The notes under the pieces were generated by a model that did no database searches, was not told where the DNA came from, and was given only the letters and a program-made list of their open reading frames with translations. Positions 1 to 9,565 of a DNA stretch of 64,000 nt are shown here, one piece after another. A program made the translations under genes and the position numbers. Within the stretch, counting starts at the first letter, position 1, and every line of letters starts with the position of its first letter. The DNA lies in assembly GCF_017498065.1 (NCBI RefSeq), contig NZ_JAGDFX010000002.1, positions 124,001 through 188,000 of the forward strand, in the 5' to 3' direction. Source of the DNA: Oceanisphaera pacifica (GTDB lineage Bacteria > Pseudomonadota > Gammaproteobacteria > Enterobacterales > Aeromonadaceae).

Positions 1-339
1 GGCGGACCCTGCCATTTTTTTATTCACTTTCTTTGCAGGGCAACCCATATTAATGTCGATTATTTGCGCGCCTTGGTCCACGTTGAACCGGGCTGCATCG
101 GCCATTAATTCGGGATCTGCCCCTGCAATCTGGACGGATCGAATACCTGTTTCACCTGCATGATCCATACGCCGCAATGACTTCTCGGACTGCCATACCT
201 TGGGGTTAGACGACATCATTTCTGATACGGCCATGCCCGCGCCCATGCGTAAGCATAAGGTACGAAATGGTCTGTCAGTTATGCCAGCCATCGGTGCCAC
301 CAATAATGGGGTAGACAGTTTGTAAGGACCAATTTCCAT
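1..339 (-). CDS. dusB: tRNA-dihydrouridine synthase B, N-terminal part (cut by window edge)
   Basis: This flavoenzyme reduces specific uridines in the tRNA D-loop to dihydrouridine, using FMN and NADPH in the cytoplasm. The first 113 residues are present and open at the window edge. They carry the Dus signatures [12 protein letters not shown] (about residues 15-26), [16 protein letters not shown] and the strongly conserved [11 protein letters not shown] near residue 100. The protein begins MEIGPYKL, matching the usual DusB start. In enterobacteria dusB is the first gene of the dusB-fis operon and lies downstream of prmA, as here, so fis probably follows outside the window. The missing C-terminal half is only a consequence of the window boundary. 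Identification is firm. Confidence 0.93.
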   Translation of the reverse strand, partial: MEIGPYKLSTPLLVAPMAGITDRPFRTLCLRMGAGMAVSEMMSSNPKVWQSEKSLRRMDHAGETGIRSVQIAGADPELMADAARFNVDQGAQIIDINMGCPAKKVNKKMAGSA

Positions 340-371
340 TAAGTAACAGCTATCTTTGCTCAGGGTCGCGT

Positions 372-400
372 ATATTACGCATTTTTTATGAGTCTGAAAA
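372..400 (-). promoter_or_regulatory. Candidate promoter of dusB(-fis)
   Basis: On the minus strand a TTTTCA -35 box and a TAATAT -10 box are separated by 17 bases, about 33 bases upstream of the dusB ATG. The bases just after the -10 are G+C rich (ACGCGACC). Such a discriminator is known for stringently controlled promoters, including E. coli dusB-fis. Both boxes match the consensus only 4/6, so this is a moderate call. Confidence 0.35.
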
Positions 401-447
401 GGTCATAAATTGAGCAATTGATAAATATTTATAAGTCAAGATGATGA

Positions 448-476
448 AGCGCCTTTTTGTGTAAAAAAACGGCGCT
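448..476. other. Stem-loop between prmA and dusB
   Basis: AGCGCC and GGCGCT arms flank T-rich and A-rich stretches that can extend the stem. It lies just beyond the prmA stop and could end prmA transcripts, but no clean U-tract follows on the minus strand. Function uncertain. Confidence 0.3.
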
Positions 477-511
477 AATGGGCTGCAAATTTATTGAATT
501 TAGTGCTAGGG

Positions 512-1387
512 CTAGCGCTTTTTACCGCTTAGGCGCGCCCATTCTTCACGCAGTTCAGGGGAGTCCATGGTAAACCATTGCTCATAAAGTGCATTTAGCC
601 CCTCGGCTTGGCTGTCGAGAATGCCAGATAAGGCTAACTGACCGCCTGGGGTAACTAGGCTGCTTATTAGCGTAGAAAGCTCTTTTAACGGGCCAGCTAA
701 AATATTAGCCACCACAATGTCGGCGGTTAAATGCTCAGGTTGCTCGTGAGGTAGGTAAACTTTTAGCCTGTCTGCCACGCCATTACGCTCGGCATTGTCA
801 CGGCTGGCTTGCAGCGCTTGGGGGTCTATGTCGATACCAATAACCTGTTTTGCCCCAAGCTTTAATGCGGCCAAAGCTAAAATGCCTGAGCCACAGCCAA
901 AATCGATGACTGTTTTATCACTTAAGTCTTGGCCATCTAACCACTCTAGGCATAAGGCGGTAGTGGGGTGGGTACCGGTACCAAAAGCTAACCCTGGGTC
1001 TAGCATCACATTTACGGCACTGGGGTCGGGCACATCGCGCCAACTCGGACAAATCCACAAACGATCACCAAAGCGCATGGGATGAAAGCTGTCCATCCAT
1101 TCACGTACCCAGTCTTTGTCTTCTAGCTGCTCAATTTTGTAGTTAAGATCTTTGCGGTAGAACTTTTTGAGAAAGCCGATGATAGGATCAGGATCTGTGG
1201 CTGCATCAAACATACCCACCACCACAGTATCGTCCCACAGTAGGGTCTCACCAGGTAGAGGCTCGTAGACGGGCACGTCTTCGGCATCCATATAGGTAAC
1301 GGCTTGAGCCCCGCGACCCATCAGCATGTTGCTAACTTTGTCGGCGGTCTTTTCAGTGGCATTAATGCGAATTTGTATCCAAGGCAT
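512..1387 (-). CDS. prmA: Ribosomal protein L11 methyltransferase
   Basis: PrmA trimethylates amino groups of ribosomal protein L11 with S-adenosylmethionine in the cytoplasm. The 291-residue length fits the family (E. coli 293). Visible motifs are [14 protein letters not shown] (residues 130-143), the SAM-binding loop DFGCGSG (162-168), the acidic strand end GIDID (about 184-188) and the substrate-side motif NILAGPL (228-234). The N-terminal part up to about residue 90 is the L11-recognition domain. The gene follows panF and precedes dusB, the same order as in E. coli. The Shine-Dalgarno sequence upstream of the ATG is weak. Nothing looks broken. Confidence 0.96.
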   Translation of the reverse strand: MPWIQIRINATEKTADKVSNMLMGRGAQAVTYMDAEDVPVYEPLPGETLLWDDTVVVGMFDAATDPDPIIGFLKKFYRKDLNYKIEQLEDKDWVREWMDSFHPMRFGDRLWICPSWRDVPDPSAVNVMLDPGLAFGTGTHPTTALCLEWLDGQDLSDKTVIDFGCGSGILALAALKLGAKQVIGIDIDPQALQASRDNAERNGVADRLKVYLPHEQPEHLTADIVVANILAGPLKELSTLISSLVTPGGQLALSGILDSQAEGLNALYEQWFTMDSPELREEWARLSGKKR

Positions 1388-1495
1388 GGCGTGACTTCAT
1401 CAAACAATAAAACGATGATTCTAGCATAAAAGCCTAGCGCTAGAACTTGTAGGGTGAAATTTGGCCTTACAAAGTCATTATCGCTCTGTCGGTTG

Positions 1496-2995
1496 TTAGG
1501 TATTTGTCTTGTGCTGTGCGCCTAGAGCTTGGTGCTGGTCGCTGTTTTTGCCAAATAAATCCTGTACTTGTGCGCAAGGAGCTGGGCTAAGCAGTGAGCC
1601 AATAACATAGGCTAACCCTGATAAAAACAGGCTAGGGATGATGGCATGTAAGCCTAATACTTTTATGCCCAAGGTCGCCAGAAGTCCGTAGCATATAGCG
1701 CCAGTAAGCATGGAGGCTAATGCGCCTACGGCCGTGCCGCGCCACCAGTATAATCCGAGCACTAATGGCCAAAAGAAAATGGCCTGTAGGGCGCCAAAGG
1801 CCAGTAAATTAAGCCAAATGATCATATCAGGTGGGCTAAGGGCGGCCCATAGTACGATTAAGCCAATCACTAAGGTCACCCCTCTGCTGGCTCGCTTAAT
1901 CAATTGTGGCGAAGGCGGTTTGCGGCTCAAATAGTTAAGGTATAAATCTTTTACCAGTGTGGCTGACGCTTGGATTAACTGAGAGTCTATGGTCGACATA
2001 ATTGCCGCCATGGGGCCGGCTAAAAATAAACCTGCCACTACCGGAGGAAGCACGGTTAGCATTAGGGTAGGCAGTACTTTATCGGGCACCGTTAGCTCTG
2101 GCACTAACACTCGACCAAGGGCACCGGCAAAGTGCATACCAAACATGAGTAGCGCGCCAACTAAGGTGCCAATTATAATGCCCCTGTGCATGGCTTTGCT
2201 GTCTTTATAGGCCAAGCAGCGCACGGCAGAATGAGGCAAGCCAATCACGCCAAAGCATACCAGTACCCAAAATGACAACATAAAACTGGTGCTTAAAAAG
2301 CCATCTGGCCCTTGAGGAGTGATAAGCCCTGGGTCTATCTCGGCCAGCTGACTAAACATGGCGCTGGCTCCGCCTCCGGTGTGTAATACACCCACTAACA
2401 GCACCAGCGTGCCAATCAGCATTAAAACACCCTGTACTGCATCGGTAAGCACCACGGCTCTAAAGCCGCCAATTAGGGTATAAAGCAAGACTGTGCCGGC
2501 AAAAATAATTAAGCCACCCTGATAGGGAAGTCCGGTCACGGTTTCAAGTAGGCGAGCACCGCCAATAAATTGCACCACCATGGTGGCAACAAAAGCCGCT
2601 AATAAGCCTAAGGCGGCCAAAATGACTACCAATGAGCTTCGATAACGCGCATAAAGCATATCGTTGATGGTTAAGGCGTTCACGCGTCTGGCAATATACG
2701 CAAATTGTTTGCCTAGCACGCCCAAAGTCAACCATACGGTGGGCACTTGGATCATCGCCAGCAACACCCAACCCAAGCCCATGCGATACGCAGCCCCCGG
2801 CCCCCCAATAAAAGAGGATGCCGAGGCATAGGTGGCCACCATTGTCATGGCCAATACAAAGCCACCCATGGAGCGGTTACCCAAAAAGTAATTTTCTATA
2901 AAGCTGCCTTGCTGTGGCCTGCGATTTAAATAAAAGCCCAGACCAAGCATCAGTATGAGATAGCTAATAAGGGGAAGGGTGAGTTTAAGATCCAC
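1496..2995 (-). CDS. panF: Sodium/pantothenate symporter
   Basis: PanF imports pantothenate, the coenzyme A precursor, with Na+ across the inner membrane. The 499-residue protein is of the sodium:solute symporter (SSS) family, with about 12-13 hydrophobic segments, the early motif MTMVATYASASSFIGGPGAA (about residues 50-69) and the family motif IGGFRAVVLTDAVQG near residue 180. It starts with GTG and overlaps the end of yhdT by 11 bases, so the two are very likely translationally coupled. The yhdT-panF-prmA order matches E. coli, which supports PanF over other SSS members. The C-terminal tail after the last helix is hydrophilic and a little longer than in E. coli (483 residues). Confidence 0.92.
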   Translation of the reverse strand: MDLKLTLPLISYLILMLGLGFYLNRRPQQGSFIENYFLGNRSMGGFVLAMTMVATYASASSFIGGPGAAYRMGLGWVLLAMIQVPTVWLTLGVLGKQFAYIARRVNALTINDMLYARYRSSLVVILAALGLLAAFVATMVVQFIGGARLLETVTGLPYQGGLIIFAGTVLLYTLIGGFRAVVLTDAVQGVLMLIGTLVLLVGVLHTGGGASAMFSQLAEIDPGLITPQGPDGFLSTSFMLSFWVLVCFGVIGLPHSAVRCLAYKDSKAMHRGIIIGTLVGALLMFGMHFAGALGRVLVPELTVPDKVLPTLMLTVLPPVVAGLFLAGPMAAIMSTIDSQLIQASATLVKDLYLNYLSRKPPSPQLIKRASRGVTLVIGLIVLWAALSPPDMIIWLNLLAFGALQAIFFWPLVLGLYWWRGTAVGALASMLTGAICYGLLATLGIKVLGLHAIIPSLFLSGLAYVIGSLLSPAPCAQVQDLFGKNSDQHQALGAQHKTNT

Positions 2996-3296
2996 AGAGT
3001 TTGTCTCTTTGTCGGCTATGGTTTGATGCTGAGTGGTGTTGCGCTAAATTGTGCGTGTTTAGAGATTTGGAGCTAAGTGCGACTGCGTTAAAGCAATAGC
3101 GCACCATAACCACACATAAGCCAACAAAAAGCAGGGGATTAAATAAGCAGCTTAATAAAAACCACAGTGGCCAGCCACCTAATGTGAGATGGGAAGGCGT
3201 TGCGTAGGCGCTTAGCCACCAAGCCAGCATATAAAGCACGGCCAATAACACGCTTAATAGTGCCTCGCGCCGAGCGATTGTGACAATCTTGTTCAT
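2985..3296 (-). CDS. yhdT: YhdT family small membrane protein (DUF997)
   Basis: This is a 103-residue inner membrane protein with two predicted transmembrane segments, at about residues 13-32 and 43-66, after a short basic N-terminus (NKIVTIARREA). The family is almost always found just upstream of panF, and a helper role for PanF has been inferred from this, but no biochemical role is known to me. E. coli YhdT is about 80 residues. The last 25 residues here are a hydrophilic His/Ser/Asn-rich tail that may be lineage specific. AGAGGA lies upstream with long spacing. The 11-base overlap with panF marks an operon. Confidence 0.85.
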   Translation of the reverse strand: MNKIVTIARREALLSVLLAVLYMLAWWLSAYATPSHLTLGGWPLWFLLSCLFNPLLFVGLCVVMVRYCFNAVALSSKSLNTHNLAQHHSASNHSRQRDKLCGS

Positions 3297-3402
3297 TTTT
3301 TAGCAGGATCCTCTTTGCATTGGGAAAAGAGTAACATAAAAAATAGCGCCAAGCCCTAACAGACAGCTATACGCCTTACGCTTAGCGCTGTATTTCCGCT
3401 AT

Positions 3403-3429
3403 AAAAAAACGACACCCTAGGGTGTCGTT
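3403..3429 (-). terminator. Rho-independent terminator after accC
   Basis: A near-perfect palindrome AACGACACCC/GGGTGTCGTT is followed on the minus strand by seven Ts. It separates the aroQ-accB-accC operon from yhdT-panF-prmA. Confidence 0.88.
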
Positions 3430-3472
3430 GAGTTTTTATGCTGTTACCGGCTTTCACCAGTGCAAACCATCA

Positions 3473-4813
3473 TTACAAACCGAGTTTTTTCTCTAGGTAG
3501 TGAATGTTGGTACCGCCGTTGCGGAAATTTTCGTCACGCATAATTTCTTGATGCAAAGGAATATTGGTTTTAATTCCTTCAATGACCAGCTCGTTTAAAG
3601 CGTGGGTCATGCGAGCGATAGCAATATCACGGTTTTCGCCGTAGCAAATAAGCTTGCCAATCATGGAGTCGTAATAAGGAGGTACCTTATAGCCGGCATA
3701 AATATGCGAGTCCCAACGTACGCCTAAACCACCAGGTGAGTGAAATAAGGTAATTTCACCCGGGCTTGGAATAAAGCTTTGTGGGTCTTCGGCGTTAATA
3801 CGACATTCAATGGCGTGGCCGTGTACTGTGACTTGCTCTTGAGTAATAGACAGCGGCATGCCGGCAGCAATGCGCAGTTGTTCTTTTATCAAGTCAACAC
3901 CGGTGATCATTTCGGTAATTGGGTGCTCTACCTGAATACGGGTGTTCATTTCAATGAAATAAAACTCGCCGTTTTCATATAAAAATTCAAAAGTACCGGC
4001 ACCGCGATAGCCAATATCAACACAGGCTTTACAGCAGCGCTCACCAATAAATTTACGCATGGCTTCAGTAATGCCAGGAGCGGGGGCTTCTTCTACCACT
4101 TTTTGGTGGCGGCGTTGCATAGAGCAGTCGCGCTCACCTAAGTGAATAGCTTTACCTTGGCCGTCGGCTAAAATCTGAATTTCAACGTGGCGTGGGTTTT
4201 CTAGGAATTTTTCCATGTAAACCACGTCGCTACCAAAGGCGGCACCGGCCTCTGCTTTGGTCATAGCGATGGAGCTTTCTAGTTCGCTCTCGCTGCGTAC
4301 CACACGCATACCACGACCACCACCGCCAGCGGCAGCCTTGATGATCACCGGATAACCAATGCGCTTAGCAATGGCGGCGTTTTTCTGGGTATCGTTACTA
4401 ATAGGGCCGTCTGAACCAGGTACACAAGGTACGCCGGTTTTTTTCATGGCTTCAATGGCTGACACTTTGTCACCCATTAAGCGAATGGTATCGCCGGTTG
4501 GGCCTACAAATACAAAACCAGACTGCTCTACTTGATCAGCAAAGTCGGCATTTTCAGCCAAAAAGCCATACCCTGGGTGAATGGCTACCGCGTTAGTCAC
4601 TTCTGCGGCGGCAATAATAGAGGGTATATTTAAGTACGACTGAGCAGACTGATTGCCACCAATACAGATGGATTCGTCGGCCAGTAATACGTGTTTTAGC
4701 TCACGGTCAGCCGTAGAGTGCACGGCCACCGTTTTAATTCCTAGCTCTTTACAAGCGCGTAGGATACGTAAGGCTATTTCACCGCGGTTAGCGATGACTA
4801 CTTTATCCAGCAT
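3473..4813 (-). CDS. accC: Biotin carboxylase subunit of acetyl-CoA carboxylase
   Basis: AccC uses ATP and bicarbonate to carboxylate the biotin on AccB, the first half-reaction of malonyl-CoA formation for fatty acid synthesis. The longest frame begins 21 codons earlier, but [20 protein letters not shown] is the family start and AGGAAG sits four bases before this ATG; the resulting 446 residues match E. coli (449). The ATP-grasp glycine loop GGGGRGMR is at 163-170, followed by the conserved [18 protein letters not shown] and [20 protein letters not shown] segments with the catalytic Glu/Asn/Arg residues. It lies 10 bases after accB in one operon and ends at a strong terminator. Confidence 0.97.
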   Translation of the reverse strand: MLDKVVIANRGEIALRILRACKELGIKTVAVHSTADRELKHVLLADESICIGGNQSAQSYLNIPSIIAAAEVTNAVAIHPGYGFLAENADFADQVEQSGFVFVGPTGDTIRLMGDKVSAIEAMKKTGVPCVPGSDGPISNDTQKNAAIAKRIGYPVIIKAAAGGGGRGMRVVRSESELESSIAMTKAEAGAAFGSDVVYMEKFLENPRHVEIQILADGQGKAIHLGERDCSMQRRHQKVVEEAPAPGITEAMRKFIGERCCKACVDIGYRGAGTFEFLYENGEFYFIEMNTRIQVEHPITEMITGVDLIKEQLRIAAGMPLSITQEQVTVHGHAIECRINAEDPQSFIPSPGEITLFHSPGGLGVRWDSHIYAGYKVPPYYDSMIGKLICYGENRDIAIARMTHALNELVIEGIKTNIPLHQEIMRDENFRNGGTNIHYLEKKLGL

Positions 4814-4823
4814 GAGACTTCCT

Positions 4824-5291
4824 TTATTCGATGATGAACAGCGGCTCGTCAAACTCAACCGGTTCGCCATTATCAACCAAAATTGCTTTCACTACGCCAC
4901 TTTTTTCGGCTTCAATTTGGTTCATCATCTTCATAGCTTCAACAATGCAAAGAGTGTCACCCACATTAACGGTTTGACCCACTTCCACAAAGTTTGCCGC
5001 ACCTGGGCTAGAGGCACGATAGAAGGTACCTACCATAGGTGAGCGCATGGTATGGCCACTTACGGCGGCTGGCGCGGCTTCTTCAGCAGCAGTTGCTGGT
5101 GCTAAAGCGGCTGCCATTGGCGCTGCAGGTGCGGCTTGAATTTGTTGATACTGCGGCTGTACTGCTTGTTGCTGGCCTGGGTTACCGTAACGGCTGATGC
5201 GAACCGACTCTTCACCTTCAGCAATTTCGAGCTCGGCAATGCCAGATTCTTCAACCAGTTCGATCAATTTTTTAATTTTGCGAATATCCAT
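4824..5291 (-). CDS. accB: Biotin carboxyl carrier protein of acetyl-CoA carboxylase
   Basis: AccB carries the biotin that moves CO2 between AccC and the carboxyltransferase AccAD. The 155-residue protein has an N-terminal acidic region ([17 protein letters not shown]), an Ala/Pro/Gln-rich flexible linker at about 38-78, and a C-terminal biotinyl domain. The biotin attachment motif is EAMKM, with the acceptor lysine at residue 121, and the thumb region before it ([16 protein letters not shown]) is present. Length and architecture match E. coli AccB (156). It sits between aroQ and accC with short gaps. In E. coli AccB represses its own operon; whether that holds here cannot be read from the sequence. 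Confidence 0.97.
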   Translation of the reverse strand: MDIRKIKKLIELVEESGIAELEIAEGEESVRISRYGNPGQQQAVQPQYQQIQAAPAAPMAAALAPATAAEEAAPAAVSGHTMRSPMVGTFYRASSPGAANFVEVGQTVNVGDTLCIVEAMKMMNQIEAEKSGVVKAILVDNGEPVEFDEPLFIIE

Positions 5292-5314
5292 AAGTATTCT
5301 CTTGTTAGGTTGTA

Positions 5315-5779
5315 CTAATTATTAAGTGAGGAAGGGTGGCGCAGTTGTCTGGCCGCCGCTTCTAGGGCAAATTCGTAACCATGGGCACCCAAGCCACTGA
5401 TCACTCCTACTGCTTTATCTGCAAGGTAAGAGTGCTGGCGAAAGGGCTCACGGGCATGCACATTCGACAGATGTACTTCAATAAAAGGAATATTCACTCC
5501 TAATAACGCATCGCGAATGGCCACACTGGTGTGTGTAAACGCAGCAGGATTAATAATAATAAAATCTTGCTGGCCGTAAGCTTGGTGAATGGCGTCTATA
5601 AGTTGGTGCTCTGCATTAGACTGTAAATGGCTGAGTGTAACCCCTGCCTTGTGAGCTTGCTGCGTTAGCCTATCAACAATGTCGTTTAGGCTGTCTTGGC
5701 CATAGATACCGGGCTCGCGCTGTCCCAATAAGTTTAAATTGGGGCCGTTGAGCAATAAAATTCGGAATTTGTCGGCCAT
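5315..5779 (-). CDS. aroQ: Type II 3-dehydroquinate dehydratase
   Basis: AroQ removes water from 3-dehydroquinate to give 3-dehydroshikimate, the third step of the shikimate pathway. The 154-residue protein is the small dodecameric type II enzyme, unrelated to E. coli AroD. Motifs are NGPNLNLLG (11-19), catalytic Arg21/Tyr26 in [23 protein letters not shown] (77-91), active-site His102 in EVHLSN and the trailing [11 protein letters not shown]. It is the first gene of an aroQ-accB-accC operon, an arrangement common in gamma-proteobacteria outside the enterics. AGGA lies nine bases before the ATG. Confidence 0.96.
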   Translation of the reverse strand: MADKFRILLLNGPNLNLLGQREPGIYGQDSLNDIVDRLTQQAHKAGVTLSHLQSNAEHQLIDAIHQAYGQQDFIIINPAAFTHTSVAIRDALLGVNIPFIEVHLSNVHAREPFRQHSYLADKAVGVISGLGAHGYEFALEAAARQLRHPSSLNN

Positions 5780-6123
5780 TGTGCAGCAATCCTCGTCTAT
5801 CTTGCAGTGTTTGCAGTTAATTACAGAGAGACTAGCCGTTTTTACCTAGTGCTGGCAAATAAAATTACTCGACCGGGCTCAGATTGGTTAATTATAGTGA
5901 TTTCGTGGAAATTGGCAGCAAAATACTGGTCTAATCACTAAATAAAGCTTCAATTTCTCTAAGAGGTTGCCTTAATTACGAATAAAGACAGCATCAGCCA
6001 AACGAATGCCGACCAGTAAAGCGCATATAGGCGATATTTCTGTGACCTATTCGATATTTTCGCCACTTAATTACAATTTTCCGCTTTTTCTCCATAATTG
6101 CCCTAAACCTTGAGCAAGCTTTA
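5780..6123. other. Intergenic region upstream of aroQ
   Basis: This non-coding stretch of about 340 bases holds the likely aroQ-accBC promoter near its aroQ side. The rest is A+T-rich sequence with no credible ORF, RNA gene or repeat that I can recognise. Confidence 0.6.
5891..5918 (-). promoter_or_regulatory. Candidate promoter of aroQ-accB-accC
   Basis: On the minus strand there is a perfect TATAAT -10 box with a weak CTGCCA -35 box (4/6) at 16-base spacing. Start of transcription would lie about 105 bases before the aroQ ATG, leaving a leader of unknown role. Confidence 0.5.
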
Positions 6124-6151
6124 TAAAAAAACGCCGCATCAGGCGGCGTTT
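6124..6151 (-). terminator. Rho-independent terminator after acs
   Basis: ACGCCGC and GCGGCGT arms with a five-base loop are followed on the minus strand by a seven-T tract, about 30 bases past the acs stop. Confidence 0.85.
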
Positions 6152-6178
6152 GGTTTGCGGTGTGAATAAGCGGACTAC

Positions 6179-8128
6179 TTAAGACGCTTGGCCGCGCTCT
6201 TCAATAAGGCGATCTACCACAGCCGGATCTGCCAGTGTTGACGTATCCCCTAAGCTGTCGGTTTCACCCGTGGCAATTTTACGCAAAATACGGCGCATAA
6301 TTTTACCCGAGCGAGTTTTAGGTAAGCCTTCTGCCCAGTGAATAATATCGGGGGTGGCAATGGGGCCTATTTCTTGTCGTACCCACATCTTAATCTCTTT
6401 GTGCAGCTCAGCGCTCGGCTCTTCACCGTCGTTAAGGGTGATATAGGCATAAATGCCTTGGCCTTTAATGTCGTGCGGGACCCCCACAATGGCCGCTTCG
6501 GCAATTTTGGAGTGCGCCACTAAGGCCGACTCAATTTCGGCGGTGCCCATGCGATGCCCAGATACGTTAAGCACGTCATCTACCCGACCGGTTATCCAGT
6601 AGTAACCATCTTCATCACGTCTTGCGCCATCCCCACAAAAGTAGGTGCCAGGGAAAGTAGAGAAGTAGGTTTGTTCAAATCTGTCATGGTCGCCATAAAT
6701 GGTGCGCATTTGGCCTGGCCAAGAATCTAAAATAACCAAGTTACCGTCTGTGGCCCCCTCCAAAACCGTCCCCTCACCATCAACCAAGGCTGGCTGCACA
6801 CCAAAGAAAGGACGAGTGGCAGAGCCGGCTTTAAGTAAGGTGGCGCCGGGCAGTGGCGAGATTAAAATGCCGCCGGTTTCGGTTTGCCACCAAGTATCAA
6901 CAATGGGGCAGCGCTCTTCACCAATAACGCGGAAATACCATTCCCAGGCTTCTGGGTTAATGGGCTCACCTACCGAACCCAAAATTCGCAAGCTACTGCG
7001 ACTTGTGCCCTCAACGGCTTCATCGCCTTTGGCCATAAATGCACGAATGGCAGTGGGGGCTGTATAGAGAATATTCACCTGATGTTTATCAACAATCTGG
7101 CTCATGCGATTAGTTTTAGGGTAATTTGGCACACCTTCAAACATTAAGGTGGTGGCCCCGTTGGCTAAGGGGCCATACAGAATATAGGAGTGACCGGTAA
7201 TCCAGCCCACATCGGCGGTACACCAATGCACATCACCCTGATGATAATCAAAAATATATTCAAACGTTAACGAGGCATACACTAAATAGCCGCCCGTGGT
7301 GTGCAATACCCCTTTAGGGGTGCCGGTAGAGCCTGAAGTATACAGAATAAACAGCGGATCTTCTGCACTCATCTCTTCGGGATCGCACTGAGCATCAACT
7401 GTGGTTATGGCTTCATGCCACCAAATATCGCGAGACGCATCCCAATTTATATCGCCACCCGTGCGCTGATAAACAATCACCTTGCAGTCGGGATGAATGC
7501 CAGGTTTTGTCAAAGCACTGTCTACGTTTGCCTTTAGCGGCACGGCTCTGCCACCGCGCAGGCCTTCGTCTGCGGTAATTACCACTCTGGCGTCTGAGTC
7601 AATCATACGGCTGGCTAGTGCATCTGGCGAAAAGCCGCCAAACACCACTGAATGCACGGCACCAATACGGGCACAGGCCAACATGGCCACGGCGGCTTCT
7701 ACAACCATGGGCATATAAATGCTGACCACGTCGCCTTTGTTAACCCCTTGGGCTTTGAGTACGTTGGCAAAGCGGCAAACTTGTTCGTGTAATTGGCGAT
7801 AAGTGACTTTTTTATCGTCGTCTGGGCTATCGCCTTCCCAAATAATGGCCACTTCATCGGCTTTGGTGGCTAAGTGACGGTCAATACAGTTAGCGGAGAG
7901 ATTGAGAGTGCCGTCTTCAAACCATTTAATACTGATATGGCCGGGATCGTAAGAGGTATTTTTAACTTTGGTGTAGGGTTTTATCCAGTCTATGCGCTTA
8001 CCTTGCTCGCCCCAAAATTGCTCTGGGTTGGCAATAGACTCTTGATACATGCGCTGATAGCCCGCCTCATCGACTAAGGCATGTTCAACAATATGAGGCA
8101 TAACAGGATGAACCTTAGCTTCACTCAT
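6179..8128 (-). CDS. acs: Acetyl-coenzyme A synthetase
   Basis: Acs activates acetate to acetyl-AMP with ATP and then forms acetyl-CoA, the high-affinity acetate assimilation route. The longest frame starts nine codons earlier, but AAGGAG lies just upstream of this ATG, giving 649 residues (E. coli 652). It shows the adenylate-forming P-loop [11 protein letters not shown], the [11 protein letters not shown] core motif and the C-terminal TRSGKIMRR with catalytic and acetyl-regulated Lys609, the same number as in E. coli. The preceding motifs [15 protein letters not shown] and WNGEGDSP-type segments are typical. It is a single-gene unit with its own terminator. No clear CRP site was found upstream. 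Confidence 0.96.
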   Translation of the reverse strand: MSEAKVHPVMPHIVEHALVDEAGYQRMYQESIANPEQFWGEQGKRIDWIKPYTKVKNTSYDPGHISIKWFEDGTLNLSANCIDRHLATKADEVAIIWEGDSPDDDKKVTYRQLHEQVCRFANVLKAQGVNKGDVVSIYMPMVVEAAVAMLACARIGAVHSVVFGGFSPDALASRMIDSDARVVITADEGLRGGRAVPLKANVDSALTKPGIHPDCKVIVYQRTGGDINWDASRDIWWHEAITTVDAQCDPEEMSAEDPLFILYTSGSTGTPKGVLHTTGGYLVYASLTFEYIFDYHQGDVHWCTADVGWITGHSYILYGPLANGATTLMFEGVPNYPKTNRMSQIVDKHQVNILYTAPTAIRAFMAKGDEAVEGTSRSSLRILGSVGEPINPEAWEWYFRVIGEERCPIVDTWWQTETGGILISPLPGATLLKAGSATRPFFGVQPALVDGEGTVLEGATDGNLVILDSWPGQMRTIYGDHDRFEQTYFSTFPGTYFCGDGARRDEDGYYWITGRVDDVLNVSGHRMGTAEIESALVAHSKIAEAAIVGVPHDIKGQGIYAYITLNDGEEPSAELHKEIKMWVRQEIGPIATPDIIHWAEGLPKTRSGKIMRRILRKIATGETDSLGDTSTLADPAVVDRLIEERGQAS

Positions 8129-8393
8129 TATTCCGCTCCTTGGTGTAGTAACCAATAACCCTAGGGGATAGCTTATCGGTAAAGGGTATAAGGTTTATGT
8201 CATAATAGTTTATGTAGTAAAGGGATTATGTAGTTAAAGGCTAATGCAGTTAAGGTGGCGCAGAATATTTTTGCGCTCAATTAGACTTTTAGCTAACCAT
8301 ACCTCCATTACTAACATAAATTTTTGTCATTGTTATGGTTTTGTATGCTAATTGTGTGCGCCTTGTTCAACTTTTACCCGTTAACAGGCTTAC

Positions 8394-8825
8394 TTATAAT
8401 AAAAAGCGCTCGGCAAAGTAAATAACCACCCCATAGCGAGTAGCTTTACCGATAAAAACTAATAGGGTAAAGGGCAAAAGGCGCACTTTCATAATGCCGG
8501 CAATTAAGGTGAGGGCGTCGCCGCCAATGGGAGCCCAAGAGAGTAATAAGGTCCAAATACCAAAGCGTTGAAAGCGTGCCTGAGCGCGAGTGAGTGCTTT
8601 TTCTTTGATAGGAAACCAGCGTTTATGGCGATAATGCAGCAAGTATTTGCCCATCCACCAGTTGATGATTGAGCCTAAGGTATTACCTATGCTGGCCAAT
8701 AACCAGAGCAATAAGGCGGCATCGGGCTGGCGGGTGAGCACAGCGGCTAACACCACCTCAGAATAAAAAGGGGCTATGGTGGCGGCCAATAAGCTGGCGC
8801 TAAAAACAATCAGGTAATCGAGCAT
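8394..8825 (-). CDS. yqaA: YqaA family DedA-like membrane protein
   Basis: This 143-residue inner membrane protein belongs to the small YqaA branch of the DedA/SNARE-associated (VTT) superfamily. Family hallmarks include the N-terminal FSASLLAATIAPFYSEVVL, the GNTLGSIINWWMGKYL segment (about residues 47-62) and the RFGIWTLLLSWAPIGGDALT motif with its re-entrant-loop-like WxPxxGD. Four or so hydrophobic segments are visible. DedA relatives are implicated in lipid carrier or phospholipid translocation, but the role of YqaA itself is unknown. Its ATG overlaps the stop codon of the upstream amidotransferase (TAATG), so it is translationally coupled to it and probably part of the same amidoligase-linked operon. 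Confidence 0.8.
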   Translation of the reverse strand: MLDYLIVFSASLLAATIAPFYSEVVLAAVLTRQPDAALLLWLLASIGNTLGSIINWWMGKYLLHYRHKRWFPIKEKALTRAQARFQRFGIWTLLLSWAPIGGDALTLIAGIMKVRLLPFTLLVFIGKATRYGVVIYFAERFLL

Positions 8826-9565
8826 TAGGGATAAAGTCGCTCAGCTGGTGCGGCTTTGGCTTTACTTACTAGGTGTTTAAAAATCGCCCGCTGATTGGCT
8901 AAGTAGGGCAGATACTCAGGGTGCCACTGCACGCCTAAAATATCATGCTCCCCTTGGTATTCAATGGCTTGAACAAAGCCATCTAAATCTGTCACCGTGA
9001 CTTTGCATTGTTCGCCTATGCGCTTAATGGCTTGATGATGCAGGCTATTAATACGCCACTGGGGCTGGCCTATAAGTTGATATAAGAGACCGCTTTTGGT
9101 GCTGAGCGCGGTTTTCCGAGGCAGCAGGGTGCGACGGTTAGAAGTGTAATGACGTAGCGGACGAATATCTTGGTGCAGTGAGCCGCCTAACACCACATTG
9201 ATTAACTGTGCGCCACGGCAAATACCCAATAAGGGTAATTGGGTGTGTAATGCATGCTGGATAAGGTCTATTTCAAAGGCGTCGCGCTCGGCATCGGCTG
9301 GGGCGCGCCCAGGCTCTGCAACATAAGGTTCTAACCCAGACTCCTCCGCATATAAAGCGGCATCGATATCGTCGCCACCGCCAATAATTAGCCCTTGTAA
9401 CTTTTCTCTTTTATAAGTTTGAATACGTGATGGCGTGAGACGCAGTGCTTTGCCCCCTGCTAAAAAAATGGCAAAACGAGTGGCCCACCAAGCCCAAGGT
9501 AAGCGGCTGTCGGGGCCGGTTACGCCAATAAGAGGGGGATGAGTGTGCGCCTTTAACTGAGCCAT
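8825..9565 (-). CDS. Class I glutamine amidotransferase-like hydrolase (peptidase C26 family)
   Basis: A 246-residue protein of the gamma-glutamyl hydrolase/PuuD-like class I glutamine amidotransferase fold. The nucleophile elbow GICRGAQLINVVLGG places catalytic Cys116, and GVQWHPEY supplies His215 and Glu217 of the triad; an HHQAI motif lies between them. Such enzymes hydrolyse gamma-glutamyl amides or supply ammonia. It overlaps the upstream amidoligase by 13 bases and the downstream yqaA by one base, so the three are co-translated. Amidoligase-amidotransferase pairs are known from comparative genomics (Iyer, Aravind and colleagues on amidoligases). By analogy it may cleave or edit the amide bonds its partner makes; the substrate is unknown. 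Confidence 0.85.
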   Translation of the reverse strand: MAQLKAHTHPPLIGVTGPDSRLPWAWWATRFAIFLAGGKALRLTPSRIQTYKREKLQGLIIGGGDDIDAALYAEESGLEPYVAEPGRAPADAERDAFEIDLIQHALHTQLPLLGICRGAQLINVVLGGSLHQDIRPLRHYTSNRRTLLPRKTALSTKSGLLYQLIGQPQWRINSLHHQAIKRIGEQCKVTVTDLDGFVQAIEYQGEHDILGVQWHPEYLPYLANQRAIFKHLVSKAKAAPAERLYP

